A DNA stretch of 64,000 nt from JACKNG01 sp050184115 (GTDB taxonomy: Bacteria; Pseudomonadota; Gammaproteobacteria; Ga0077536): NCBI GenBank assembly GCA_050184115.1, contig JBFXAQ010000008.1, positions 124,001-188,000 on the forward strand, in the 5' to 3' direction. The notes beneath the pieces were generated by a model. That model saw only the letters and a list, made by a program, of their open reading frames with translations. It was not told where the DNA came from and did not search any database. Shown in pieces: positions 7,907 to 16,640 of this stretch; positions within the stretch are counted from its first letter, which is position 1; each line of letters opens with the position of its first letter. Position numbers and translations under genes: made by a program.

Positions 7907-9037
7907 TCAGTCGGCCTCTCCCGTACCAGAGCCCTCGCGGGCGTGGAAAACCAGTGCCATATCATCGCCCAGTCGCGTCGACGAAACGAGGTCGAACGCG
8001 TACGCGTCGGCGAGCCGGGCGGGGCTCGCGATTTCGAAGGCGCGGCGTGCGGTGCGCCCGAGCAACTTCGGCGCAAGGTGTACGACCAGTTCGTCGACGA
8101 GGCCGGCGGCGAGGAAGCGCCCGGCCAGGGTCGGCCCGGCCTCGACCAGAACGTCGTTGACCGGCAGCTCGCCGAGCAGGTCGAGCACCGCGCCGAGGTC
8201 GAGCCCGTGTGACGTCACGCTCACCGTACGCACGTCACCGCCGGCGGCGCGCAGACCGTCAGCGGCCGGGCCGACGACCGACGCGCCCAGGATCAACACC
8301 GGCCCGGCGAGATCGAACAGACGCGCGGTCGGCGGCGTCCGCAGCGCGCTGTCGAGTACCACCCGCCACGGCTGGCGGCCGCGCACTTCGTAGGCCGGGT
8401 CGCGCACGTCGAGGCGCGGATCGTCGGCCAGCACGGTACCGATGCCGGTGACCACGGCGCCCGCCGCGGCGCGCAGGCCCTGCACGGCCGCACGCGCCAC
8501 CGGCCCCGTGATCCACTGGCTCTCGCCGCTGGCGAGCGCCGTCGCGCCGTCGAGGCTCATCGCGATCTTGAGCACGACGCGCGGCCGCCCGGTCAGCATG
8601 CGCTGGAAGAAGCCGGCGTTGACCGCCCGCGCCGCCACCGCCTCCACCCCGCCGTGAACCTCGACGCCGGCCGCACGCAGGCGAGCCGCGCCACTGCCAT
8701 TGACGGCCGGGTTGGGATCGTCCGGACCATAGACCACGCGCGCGATGCCGGCGGCGATCAGGGCTTCGGAACAGGGTCCGGTGCGGCCGTGGTGATTGCA
8801 GGGTTCGAGCGTGACGTAGGCAGTGGCGCCCTGCGCCCGCGCGCCGGCCGCGGCCAGAGCCACGACCTCGGCGTGGCCTTCGCCGGCGCGCGCGTGGAAG
8901 CCATGTCCGACCACCTCGCCGTCGCGGACCAAGATGCAGCCGACCGCCGGGTTGGGCGAGACCGAGTAGCGGCCCTCGCGCGCGAGTTCGATGGCCTCGC
9001 GCAGAAAGACGCGGTCCCGCTCGTCGACTGCCGGCAT
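7907..9037 (-). CDS. ribD: Bifunctional riboflavin deaminase/reductase RibD
   Basis: RibD carries out the deamination and NADPH-dependent side-chain reduction of the early pyrimidine intermediate. The N-terminal deaminase domain has the zinc site His55-Ala-Glu57 and the cysteine pair Cys80/Cys89 in PCNHHGRTGPC. The C-terminal reductase domain (about 155-376) contains SLDGATALASGESQWITG and the nucleotide-binding LVEAGPTLAGRFL. At 376 residues it is the usual length. It precedes ribE by 1 nt and follows nrdR by 74 nt. Confidence 0.96.
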   Translation of the reverse strand: MPAVDERDRVFLREAIELAREGRYSVSPNPAVGCILVRDGEVVGHGFHARAGEGHAEVVALAAAGARAQGATAYVTLEPCNHHGRTGPCSEALIAAGIARVVYGPDDPNPAVNGSGAARLRAAGVEVHGGVEAVAARAVNAGFFQRMLTGRPRVVLKIAMSLDGATALASGESQWITGPVARAAVQGLRAAAGAVVTGIGTVLADDPRLDVRDPAYEVRGRQPWRVVLDSALRTPPTARLFDLAGPVLILGASVVGPAADGLRAAGGDVRTVSVTSHGLDLGAVLDLLGELPVNDVLVEAGPTLAGRFLAAGLVDELVVHLAPKLLGRTARRAFEIASPARLADAYAFDLVSSTRLGDDMALVFHAREGSGTGEAD

Positions 9038-9111
9038 GGCGTTCAGTGGCGGCTGACGCCGCCGACGACGACCGGCCAGTTCGGCGGGAGCAGCGTTCCC
9101 GTCACGGCCAT

Positions 9112-9639
9112 TCAGCCGCCCTTGCCCGGCTTGCCGGGTTTCTCCGCTTCGATGAGTTCGAGCTGCTGTTCGCGCAAGTCCGGTGGCAAGTCGTTCTCGA
9201 GTCGCTCGATCTCCTCGAGGAACGCGCGCACGTCCTCGAAGCTGCGATAGACCGAGGCGAAGCGCACGTAGGCCACCTGGTCGAGGCCGCGCAGGGCGTC
9301 CATGACCATCTCACCGATCTTCACCGAATCGATCTCACGTTCACCGCTCTCGCGCACGCGGCGCTTGACATGGTTGATGGCGTGCTCGACCCGTTCCATC
9401 GGCACCGGGCGTTTTTCCAAGGCCTTGACGATGCCCCCGCGCAGCTTGTCGTCGCTGAAGGTCTCGCGCCGGCCGTCGCTCTTGATCACCCGCGGCAGAC
9501 TGAGTTCGGCCGTCTCGTAGGTGGTGAAGCGTGCCTTGCAGCTCTGGCATTCGCGGCGCCGGCGGATCTGGTCACCGTCGCCGAGCAGGCGCGAGTCGAT
9601 GACACGGGTATCGGCATGGGTACAGAACGGACAATGCAT
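9112..9639 (-). CDS. nrdR: Transcriptional repressor NrdR
   Basis: NrdR senses (d)ATP and represses ribonucleotide reductase genes. The 175-residue protein has a four-cysteine zinc ribbon at C3, C6, C31 and C34 (MHCPFC and CQSC) followed by the Arg-rich DNA-contacting segment, and an ATP-cone domain from about residue 49 (RVIKSDGRRETF) to 139. The C-terminal Glu/Lys-rich tail after residue 150 is longer than the common 150-residue form. NrdR in front of ribD is a classic arrangement. A GGGAGTAGAGG stretch upstream serves as ribosome site. Confidence 0.96.
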   Translation of the reverse strand: MHCPFCTHADTRVIDSRLLGDGDQIRRRRECQSCKARFTTYETAELSLPRVIKSDGRRETFSDDKLRGGIVKALEKRPVPMERVEHAINHVKRRVRESGEREIDSVKIGEMVMDALRGLDQVAYVRFASVYRSFEDVRAFLEEIERLENDLPPDLREQQLELIEAEKPGKPGKGG

Positions 9640-9765
9640 GACCTCTACTCCCTGACCGGCTGGTGCGCAAGAGCCACCGCGGACCGCGCCGAAGTCTTCC
9701 GCGCGGCAGACTGCGTCATCGCGGCCGGCCGGCGGCCGCGCGGGGCGCGTGCGAAGTCTCGCCCA

Positions 9766-11022
9766 TCAACCGGCATAGACCGGGAAACGTCCGCACAACT
9801 CCTCGACCTGCGCGCGCACGCGGTCGTTGACGGCGTCGTCCTCGATGGCGTCGAGGACATCGCACATCCAGTCGGCGACCTGCCGCGCCTCGTCGACGCC
9901 GAAACCGCGCGTGGTCATCGCCGGCGTGCCGATCCGGATCCCCGACGTCACGAACGGCGACTGCGGGTCATTGGGCACGGCGTTCTTGTTGACCGTGATG
10001 TGAGCACGACCGAGCGCGGCATCGGCGGCCTTGCCGGTGATGCCCTGGGCGACCAGGTCGACCAGGAACAGGTGATTGTCCGTCCCACCCGAGACGACCT
10101 TGTAGCCGCGCGACATGAAGGTTTCCGCCATGGCGCCGGCATTGGCCAGCACGCGCTCCTGGTAGACGCGGAACTCCGGTTCCATGGCCTCCTTCAGTGC
10201 CACTGCCTTGGCCGCGATGATGTGCATCAGCGGCCCGCCCTGCAGTCCGGGGAACACCGCCGAGTTGAGCTTCTTCTCGATGGCTTCCTCGGCGCGCGCC
10301 AGGATCAGCCCCGAGCGCGGCCCGCGCAGGGTCTTGTGGGTGGTGGTGGTGGTGACGTCGGCCAGCCCGACCGGGCTCGGGTAGAGACCGACCGCGACCA
10401 GCCCGGCGACGTGGGCGATGTCGGAGACGAGGTAGGCACCGACCTCGTCGGCGATCTCGCGGAAACGCGCCCAGTCGACGATGCGTGAGTAAGCCGAGAA
10501 ACCGGTCATGATCAGGCGCGGCTTGTGCTCGCGGGCGAGGCGCACGACCTGGTCGTAGTCGATGTGGCCGGTCGCGGCGTCGAGGCCGTACTGTACGGCG
10601 TGGTAGGTGCGCCCGGAGAAATTGACCGCCGCGCCGTGGGTGAGATGGCCACCGTCGGCGAGGCTCATGCCGAGCACGGTGTCGCCGGGCTCGAGCAAGG
10701 CGAGGTAGACCGCGCCGTTGGCCTGCGACCCGGAATGCGGCTGAACGTTGGCGTAGTCGGCGCCGAACAACGCCTTGGCGCGGGCGATGGCGAGGCGCTC
10801 GACCTCGTCGACATGTTCGCAGCCGCCGTAGTAGCGCTTGCCTGGATAGCCCTCGGCGTACTTGTTGGTCAGCACGGTGCCGGCGGCCGCCAGCACGCGC
10901 GGGCTGACGTGGTTCTCGGAGGCGATCAGCTCGATGTGGGTCTCCTGGCGGCGCACCTCGGCAGCGAGGGCGCGGGCCAGTTCGGGGTCGAAATCGTCAA
11001 TGGTCATATCACGGGCAAACAT
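9766..11022 (-). CDS. glyA: Serine hydroxymethyltransferase
   Basis: GlyA interconverts serine and glycine with transfer of C1 to tetrahydrofolate, using PLP. The 418-residue protein has the N-terminal IELIASENHVSPRVLAAAG, GANVQPHSGSQAN-like cofactor loop (NVQPHSGSQAN), and the PLP-lysine segment VTTTTHKTLRGPRSG. ATG at 11022 (MFARDMTI) has GAGGA about 12 nt upstream; the next ATG at 11007 has no ribosome site. It feeds C1 units to the purine genes and, with fhs and the aminotransferase at 58449, may take part in serine/glyoxylate metabolism. Confidence 0.97.
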   Translation of the reverse strand: MFARDMTIDDFDPELARALAAEVRRQETHIELIASENHVSPRVLAAAGTVLTNKYAEGYPGKRYYGGCEHVDEVERLAIARAKALFGADYANVQPHSGSQANGAVYLALLEPGDTVLGMSLADGGHLTHGAAVNFSGRTYHAVQYGLDAATGHIDYDQVVRLAREHKPRLIMTGFSAYSRIVDWARFREIADEVGAYLVSDIAHVAGLVAVGLYPSPVGLADVTTTTTHKTLRGPRSGLILARAEEAIEKKLNSAVFPGLQGGPLMHIIAAKAVALKEAMEPEFRVYQERVLANAGAMAETFMSRGYKVVSGGTDNHLFLVDLVAQGITGKAADAALGRAHITVNKNAVPNDPQSPFVTSGIRIGTPAMTTRGFGVDEARQVADWMCDVLDAIEDDAVNDRVRAQVEELCGRFPVYAG

Positions 11023-11086
11023 GCGGGGCCTGTCCTCGGGAGACGTCGGATGGCGGATTGCCGCGCGGCTGTGCGGCGCCCGCGCA

Positions 11087-11115
11087 ATTATCGGCCATCC
11101 GCTTGGCACGCACAA
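11087..11115 (-). promoter_or_regulatory. Putative glyA promoter
   Basis: On the minus strand TTGTGC (11110-11115) and GATAAT (11087-11092, five of six) are 17 nt apart, in the 119-bp region shared with cyaA. The predicted transcript would have a leader of roughly 60 nt before glyA. Confidence 0.5.
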
Positions 11116-11141
11116 CAAAACATCTTGAATTTTCAGGATTT

Positions 11142-14063
11142 ATGTCTCGACCGACGCGCCCCTCCGCGAGCTCGTCCGGCTACAGTTCCAGGCGCCTGCG
11201 GTCGCTATCGCGGAGCATGAGTCCCGCGCCCCTCTCAACCTTCGATTTCAGCACCGAGTCGGCCATCCGGCGTTTCCCGGCCGTCAACCGCGATCGGCTC
11301 AACCGCGTCGCCGCCGCGCTCAGTGCCCGGCAGGCCGATTTCCTCGACCTGCTGCCGCTGCTGTTCCACCTCAACCACCCGCAGTTGCCGGGCTACGTGG
11401 CGCGCGAGACCCCCTTCGGCATCGCCGATTACTCGCCGACCCAGGCTGCCCTGCGGGCGCTACGCCGGCTGTGTCGTCCGCTCGACATCGAGCGCCGCTC
11501 GCCGCCGCGGCTTGCCATCCGCGGCCTCTACCTGATGGGCAGTCCCGGCACCATCGCCTACTCGCGCGACAGCGATCTCGATATGTGGCTGGTCCACGAC
11601 CCGGCGCTCGCCGCCGAAGCGCTTGCCGAGCTGGTCGAGAAGGCCACCCGCATCGAGGCCTTCGCCGCCGACCTCGGACTCGAAGTGCACTTTTTCGTTC
11701 TCGACGCCGAACGCTTCCGCCGCGGCCAGACGCTCTCGCTGTCCGCCGAGTCGAGCGGCAGTTCGCAGCACTACGTGCTGCTCGACGAGTTCTACCGTTC
11801 GGCGGTCCTGCTTGCCGGCCTGCCGCCGTTGTGGTGGCGCGTGCCGACCTGTTACGACGCCGACTACGACGCCTTCACCGCCGAGGGCATCCAGCGCCGG
11901 GTGTTCGACGCGCGTGACTACATCGACTTCGGCGGGCTGCCACGGATCCCGGCCGAGGAGTTCTTCGGTGCCGCCGTGTGGCAGCTCTACAAGAGCATCG
12001 ACTCGCCCTACAAGTCGGTGCTGAAGCTGCTGCTGATGGAGACCTACGCGGCGGAGTACCCGGAGACGACGCTGCTCTGTGCGCGCTACAAGGGCGCCAT
12101 CGAACGCGGCGAGAACGACCTCGACGCGCTCGACCCCTACATCATGATGTACACCAAGGTCGAGGAGCATCTCATGGCGCGCAACGATGCCGCGCGCCTC
12201 GACGTCATGCGCCGCTGCTTCTATCTCAAGGCCAACCTGCGCGTGAGCGAATACGATCCGCGCCGCGACGACGACTGGCGCGCGGCGGCGCTGCACGGCT
12301 TGGTCGAAGCCTGGGGCTGGAGCCAGGGGCGTACAGTGATGCTCGACCAGCGCGACCGCTGGAGCCTGTCGGTCGCCGTCGACGAACGCCAGGATCTCAC
12401 CGCGACCCTGCGTTCGAGCTACGCCTTCTTGTCGCGCTTTGCGCGCAACCACGCCACCGATCTCAAGATCACCGAGCGCGACCTGCACGTGCTGGGACGC
12501 AAACTGTACGCCGCGTTCGAAAAGAAGCAGGCCAAGATCGAGGTCATCACGCGCGGCATCTGCACCCATCCCGAGGAATCGAACCTCTCCCTGCACGAAA
12601 CGCGGCTCGGCGACGACACCCCGGTGTGGCTGCTGTTCTCGGGCACCGTGACTCCAGGCGAAGCCGCCTTCCGAACTCCCTTGCGGCGCTCGGCGTCGGC
12701 CACCGAGATGGTCGTGTGGTGCCATCTCAATCGGCTCGCCGACCGCGCCACCAGCTGGCACGTGTTCGCGGCCGGCGACACCCTGAACGGCAACGACGTG
12801 CGCCGCCTGCTCGATTGCCTGCAGGCAACGCTGCCGGCCGACGGCATCGCCCACGGTGACGACGACCTCGCCAGCGCGGCGCGGCTGGCGCGGGTGGTGC
12901 TGTTGGTCAACGTCGGTCTCAATCCCTTCGCCGGCACCATTGCCGAAGGCAACGTCCTGACCAGCGATCACAACGATCCGTTCCGGTTCGGCGGTCGCCG
13001 CTTCAACCTCGTGCGCTCGATCGACCTGGTCTTCGTGACGAGCTGGAACGAATCCTTCGTCTTCCGCCACGAGGGCGGCGCCGCGCTCCTCGAAGCCCTG
13101 CGCGAATGCCTCGCCTGGCTGCCACCCGGCAGCGCGCCGCCGCCAATCGTCGCCCGCTGCTTCGGTGCCGATCACGCGGGTCTCATCGCCGAGCGCGTAC
13201 AACAGACCTTCGACGAGGCGCTGCGCTTCGTCGTCCGTACCGCGCCGTCGGCGACGGCCCATTTCGTGCTCGAGACGGCCGATGCGCTGCATCATCTGCG
13301 CGTCGACGCCGACACGCCGCAGATCGCCTCCTACGCCAGCAGCGGACTGCTCATGCGCGCGCTGGGCGAAGGTACCGGGGACACCTTCAATCGCGTACGT
13401 TTCGACCGCGGCTGCGAACGCGTCGCCCTGCTCGCTGCCGTCTACCGCCATAACCGTCCGGGCGTGCTGCAGATCTTCGCCGTGCAGCGCGGACCGCGGG
13501 CGGATGTCTACATCCTCGACGAACGCGGCCTGTTGCTGGTCCAGCGCCAGGATTGCTACACCGTCGAGACCCTGCTCCACCACTACCGACAGTTTCTCGA
13601 CGGCGCGATGGCCCACTTGCCGGCGACCGAGAGCGCCGGCGCACCACCGTTGGTCGAGACCTGCGAAGTCGAATTGACGGGCGGCACGCCGCGACTGAAG
13701 CCGTACCAGTTCGATAACATGGGCGCCGTCGGCTACCTGCCCCTGCGCGTCCTCGCCGACGCCGACTCCAACGGCCGCCAGCAGTTCACCATCATTGCCG
13801 GCACGCGCGAGTTCTCGACCTGGGAGCACGGCGGTTCGCTGTTCCGCCAGGTCGCCGAATACGTTCTCGCGCAACGCGCCGAAGGTACCATCTACCCGAT
13901 CTACATCACCGATCTCGACCTCTCGGTACGCTTCCGCCAGGTCAGCGGCATCTCCTCCCTGCGCGCCTTCGACCTGCTCGGCTACAAGAAGCGTATCGAG
14001 ATTCAGCTCACGCGCGCGCTGTCGAGCGAGCATGCGACCAACGTCGTTCCACTGGCCTCCTGA
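11142..14063 (+). CDS. cyaA: Class I adenylate cyclase
   Basis: CyaA makes cAMP from ATP for CRP/Vfr-type regulation. The 973-residue product has the class I nucleotidyltransferase signature from Gly133-Ser134 to the Asp145/Asp147 metal ligands (SRDSDLDMWLV). It continues through conserved blocks such as WRVPTCYDADYDAF, DSPYKSVLKLLLMETYAAEYP and KVEEHLMARNDAARLDVMRRCFYLK. AGGA 5 nt before ATG 11142 supports this start over an upstream in-frame codon; an alternative ATG at 11217 would still keep the catalytic domain. Length exceeds the 848 residues of the E. coli enzyme and is nearer the Pseudomonas form. Confidence 0.95.
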   Translation: MSRPTRPSASSSGYSSRRLRSLSRSMSPAPLSTFDFSTESAIRRFPAVNRDRLNRVAAALSARQADFLDLLPLLFHLNHPQLPGYVARETPFGIADYSPTQAALRALRRLCRPLDIERRSPPRLAIRGLYLMGSPGTIAYSRDSDLDMWLVHDPALAAEALAELVEKATRIEAFAADLGLEVHFFVLDAERFRRGQTLSLSAESSGSSQHYVLLDEFYRSAVLLAGLPPLWWRVPTCYDADYDAFTAEGIQRRVFDARDYIDFGGLPRIPAEEFFGAAVWQLYKSIDSPYKSVLKLLLMETYAAEYPETTLLCARYKGAIERGENDLDALDPYIMMYTKVEEHLMARNDAARLDVMRRCFYLKANLRVSEYDPRRDDDWRAAALHGLVEAWGWSQGRTVMLDQRDRWSLSVAVDERQDLTATLRSSYAFLSRFARNHATDLKITERDLHVLGRKLYAAFEKKQAKIEVITRGICTHPEESNLSLHETRLGDDTPVWLLFSGTVTPGEAAFRTPLRRSASATEMVVWCHLNRLADRATSWHVFAAGDTLNGNDVRRLLDCLQATLPADGIAHGDDDLASAARLARVVLLVNVGLNPFAGTIAEGNVLTSDHNDPFRFGGRRFNLVRSIDLVFVTSWNESFVFRHEGGAALLEALRECLAWLPPGSAPPPIVARCFGADHAGLIAERVQQTFDEALRFVVRTAPSATAHFVLETADALHHLRVDADTPQIASYASSGLLMRALGEGTGDTFNRVRFDRGCERVALLAAVYRHNRPGVLQIFAVQRGPRADVYILDERGLLLVQRQDCYTVETLLHHYRQFLDGAMAHLPATESAGAPPLVETCEVELTGGTPRLKPYQFDNMGAVGYLPLRVLADADSNGRQQFTIIAGTREFSTWEHGGSLFRQVAEYVLAQRAEGTIYPIYITDLDLSVRFRQVSGISSLRAFDLLGYKKRIEIQLTRALSSEHATNVVPLAS

Positions 14064-14219
14064 ACGTCACCACGCGCGAGGCAAACGTCGCCAGCGATGA
14101 GCCGCGCCGCGACCGCCGACGAGCGGTCCGACCGTACCTCCGCCACACGGCCGCAGGCCCGGTGCGGGAGCGGCGACGGGTGCGGTGGCGACGGCGAGAG
14201 GCGCGCGAGGAATGCGGGC

Positions 14220-14225
14220 TAGAAT
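14220..14225 (+). promoter_or_regulatory. Putative -10 element before the DUF815 operon
   Basis: TAGAAT within GGGCTAGAATAGCGCC sits just before the ATPase gene; no good -35 hexamer is seen. Transcription would start near 14232, which argues against the TTG at 14234 as a normal start codon and favours the TTG at 14258. Confidence 0.4.
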
Positions 14226-14257
14226 AGCGCCCGTTGAAGCACCCCGGACACAACATC

Positions 14258-15133
14258 TTGAGCAAGGCCGACAAGTTCTTCCGGCGCGCCGAGCGCCTTC
14301 TCGATCGCCTCGAACAATGGTTGCCTCCGGCAGCCACCGCACCCTTCGACGCCGCGGACGCGCATGCCTGGCGCTGGCGGCGCGGACGCAGCCACGGCCG
14401 GCTCGAGCCGATCCGTCGCTTCAACGGCGTGCGCCTCGATGACCTCCTGCACATCGAGCGCCAGAAGTCGGAACTCGTGCGTAACACGCGCCAGTTCCTC
14501 GGTGGCCTGCCGGCCAACAACGCGCTGCTGTGGGGGCCGCGTGGCACTGGTAAATCCTCGCTGGTCAAGGCGCTCCTCAACGACTTCGCACCGCACGGCC
14601 TGCGCCTGGTCGAGGTCGACCGGCTCGACCTGGTCGACCTGCCGGAGATCATCGATCATCTCGATGGTGACGACGGTCGCTACGTCATCTATTGCGACGA
14701 CCTCTCCTTCGACGAGAACGACGCCACCTACCGCGCGCTCAAGACCGTGCTCGACGGTTCGGTGCTCGATACGCCGGACAACATCGTGATCTATGCGACG
14801 TCGAACCGCCGCCACCTGCTGCCCGAGCGCATGAGCGACAACCAGGACACCCGGGTAGTCGACGGCGAACTGCACCACGGCGAAGCCGTGGAGGAGAAGA
14901 TATCGCTGTCCGAGCGCTTCGGCCTGTGGCTGTCCTTCCACCCGCTCAACCAGGAACGCTACCTCGACATCGCCCGTCACTGGTTGACCGCCCACGGCGT
15001 CGACTGCGACGACGTGGCGCGCGCGGCGGCACTGCAATGGGCGCTGCTGCACGGCTCGCGCAGCGGCCGCACGGCGGCCCAGTTCGCCCGTGACTGGGCT
15101 GGCCGCCAGGCCCTGGAGAACGACCATGGCTGA
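14258..15133 (+). CDS. DUF815-family P-loop ATPase
   Basis: An AAA-type ATPase of about 291 residues with Walker A GPRGTGKSS, Walker B YVIYCDDLSFD, a sensor-like IYATSNRRHLLPERM and a C-terminal helical part (FHPLNQERYLDIARHW). These are the hallmarks of the DUF815 family, whose function is not established. No in-frame ATG or GTG precedes the conserved region; I chose TTG at 14258, giving MSKADKFFRR, over TTG at 14234, which would be only about 2 nt from the predicted transcript start. Its stop overlaps the phosphoribosyltransferase gene by 8 nt, so the product is coupled to purine salvage genes. Confidence 0.85.
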   Translation: MSKADKFFRRAERLLDRLEQWLPPAATAPFDAADAHAWRWRRGRSHGRLEPIRRFNGVRLDDLLHIERQKSELVRNTRQFLGGLPANNALLWGPRGTGKSSLVKALLNDFAPHGLRLVEVDRLDLVDLPEIIDHLDGDDGRYVIYCDDLSFDENDATYRALKTVLDGSVLDTPDNIVIYATSNRRHLLPERMSDNQDTRVVDGELHHGEAVEEKISLSERFGLWLSFHPLNQERYLDIARHWLTAHGVDCDDVARAAALQWALLHGSRSGRTAAQFARDWAGRQALENDHG

Positions 15134-15692
15134 TACACCCACGGCTGACGAACTCGCCCGCGTACGCGCGGGAGCACGTTGCCTCGCCGACAACGCCACA
15201 ATCGAGCGCGCCGTCGACCACATGGCGCAGGCCATCACCGAGAAGCTGAGTCAGGCCGATCCGCTACTGCTGACCGTGATGAACGGCGGCCTGGTACCCG
15301 CGGCCATGCTGCTCAGGCGCCTCGATTTCCCGCTGCAGGTCGATTACACCCACCTCACCCGCTACGGGCTGCGCACGACCGGCGGCGAACTACGCTGGGT
15401 GAAACGACCGCCCGAGAGCGTGCGTGGTCGTACCGTGTTGATCGTCGACGACCTGCTCGATCACGGCATCACCCTCGGCGCCATTGTCGAGGCCTGTCAT
15501 GACCTCGGCGCGGCCGAAGTGCTGACGGCCGTGCTCATCACCAAGCAAGTCGAGCAACGCGCTGGCCTGCGCAGTACGGACTTCTCCGCCCTCTCGTTAC
15601 CGGACGACTACTTGTTCGGCTACGGCATGGATTACAAGACGTACCTGCGCAATGCACCCGGCATCTACGCCGTCAACGGGGATCACGCGTGA
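15126..15692 (+). CDS. Hypoxanthine-guanine phosphoribosyltransferase
   Basis: A 188-residue type I phosphoribosyltransferase. The PRPP loop VLIVDDLLDHGITLGA and the base-contacting DYLFGYGMDYKTYLRN near the C terminus fit the hypoxanthine/guanine group, including the family's habit of being annotated hypoxanthine-guanine rather than adenine enzyme. ATG 15126 overlaps the ATPase gene by 8 nt, and the stop overlaps the GTG start of the methylthioinosine phosphorylase gene by 4 nt. That neighbour releases hypoxanthine, which this enzyme would recapture as IMP. Confidence 0.88.
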   Translation: MADTPTADELARVRAGARCLADNATIERAVDHMAQAITEKLSQADPLLLTVMNGGLVPAAMLLRRLDFPLQVDYTHLTRYGLRTTGGELRWVKRPPESVRGRTVLIVDDLLDHGITLGAIVEACHDLGAAEVLTAVLITKQVEQRAGLRSTDFSALSLPDDYLFGYGMDYKTYLRNAPGIYAVNGDHA

Positions 15693-16426
15693 GCCTCGCC
15701 GTCATCGGTGGCAGCGGGCTCTACGACCTCGCCGAACTCGAGGAGCGCCGCGAACGACGCGTGATGACGGCCTGGGGCGAACCCTCCGCGGCGGTCGTCA
15801 GTGGGCGCCTCGGCGGCCGCCCCGTGATGTTCCTCGCCCGCCACGGCGCCGGTCACCGCTATCCGCCGCACAAGATCAACTACCGCGCCAACATCGCCGC
15901 CCTGCACGCGCTCGGCGCGAGCGCCATCGTCGGCACGGCCGCGGTCGGCGGCATCGGTCCGGCGACCGGCGCCATCGTCGTTCCGCACGATCTCATCGAC
16001 TACACCTGGGGCCGCGAGCACACCTATTCCGACGGCTCGCAGGCCAGCCCCCAACACGTCGATTTCACCCAGCCATACACCCCGGCGTTGCGCCTGGCGC
16101 TGCTGGACGCCGCCGCGCGCGCCGGCATCTCCGTGACCGACGGCGGCGTGTACGCTGCGACCCAGGGGCCGCGGCTGGAATCGGCGGCGGAAGTCGATCG
16201 CCTCGAACGCGACGGCTGCACCCTGGTCGGCATGACCGGGATGCCGGAGGCCGGCCTTGCACGCGAACTCGAGCTCGCCTACGCCAATGTTTCGCTGGTG
16301 GTGAACGCTGCCGCCGGACGCGCCGCCGGCCCGATCACGATGGCGGAGATCGAACGCGAACTGGCCGGCGGGATGACGCGCATCCGCGCCCTCATCGCGG
16401 CGCTCGCAACCGGCTGGGAGGCGTGA
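15689..16426 (+). CDS. mtnP: S-methyl-5'-thioinosine phosphorylase
   Basis: A 245-residue nucleoside phosphorylase of the MTAP/PNP trimeric family, GTG start at 15689. Visible family motifs are VIGGSGLYDL (phosphate loop), RHGAGHRYPPHKINYRANI, TAAVGGI and GVYAATQGPRLESAAEV, then the substrate segment VGMTGMPEAGLARELELAYA. In Pseudomonas-type bacteria lacking direct MTA phosphorolysis this enzyme acts on methylthioinosine. That reading is supported here by the MTA deaminase gene at 33490 and mtnA at 32386, and by the adjacent hypoxanthine phosphoribosyltransferase. It could in principle be an MTA phosphorylase; residue-level specificity was not checked. Confidence 0.88.
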   Translation: MSLAVIGGSGLYDLAELEERRERRVMTAWGEPSAAVVSGRLGGRPVMFLARHGAGHRYPPHKINYRANIAALHALGASAIVGTAAVGGIGPATGAIVVPHDLIDYTWGREHTYSDGSQASPQHVDFTQPYTPALRLALLDAAARAGISVTDGGVYAATQGPRLESAAEVDRLERDGCTLVGMTGMPEAGLARELELAYANVSLVVNAAAGRAAGPITMAEIERELAGGMTRIRALIAALATGWEA

Positions 16427-16454
16427 TCGGCAGCAGCGATACCGACGCGGGCCT

Positions 16455-16532
16455 GGGAATTGGTGACAGTTTACTTTCGTGCCGTGATCGCGCCGTCGCT
16501 ACGCCGACGAGAAAAGTAAACTGTCACCAGTT
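16455..16532. repeat. Palindromic repeat family, copy 1 (variant)
   Basis: The left arm (16459-16477, core GTGACAGTTTACTTTC) pairs with the right arm (16511-16532, core GAAAAGTAAACTGTCAC) apart from one extra T and an outer mismatch. The arms match those of copies 2 and 3 except that AGTATACT is changed to AGTTTACT, symmetrically in both arms. A further inverted copy of the outer edge, CACCAATTCCC, lies at 16579-16589. It sits between the convergent mtnP and csiV genes and is AT-rich for this genome. Confidence 0.85.
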
Positions 16533-16640
16533 CCGGCGCGTGCGTCCGGCGGCCGGGCGCGCGGAAAACGTGAGCGGCCACCAATTCCCCTCCCTGTCCC
16601 AGTTCCTGTCGTCGATTCGCACCCGCCGCGTCTTGTGCCA

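Noticed and set aside
11460..14033. Very long open frame (857 codons) antisense to cyaA
   Set aside because: It is the shadow of a high-GC gene: the plus-strand product has clear adenylate cyclase motifs, while the antisense product is low-complexity without recognisable domains.
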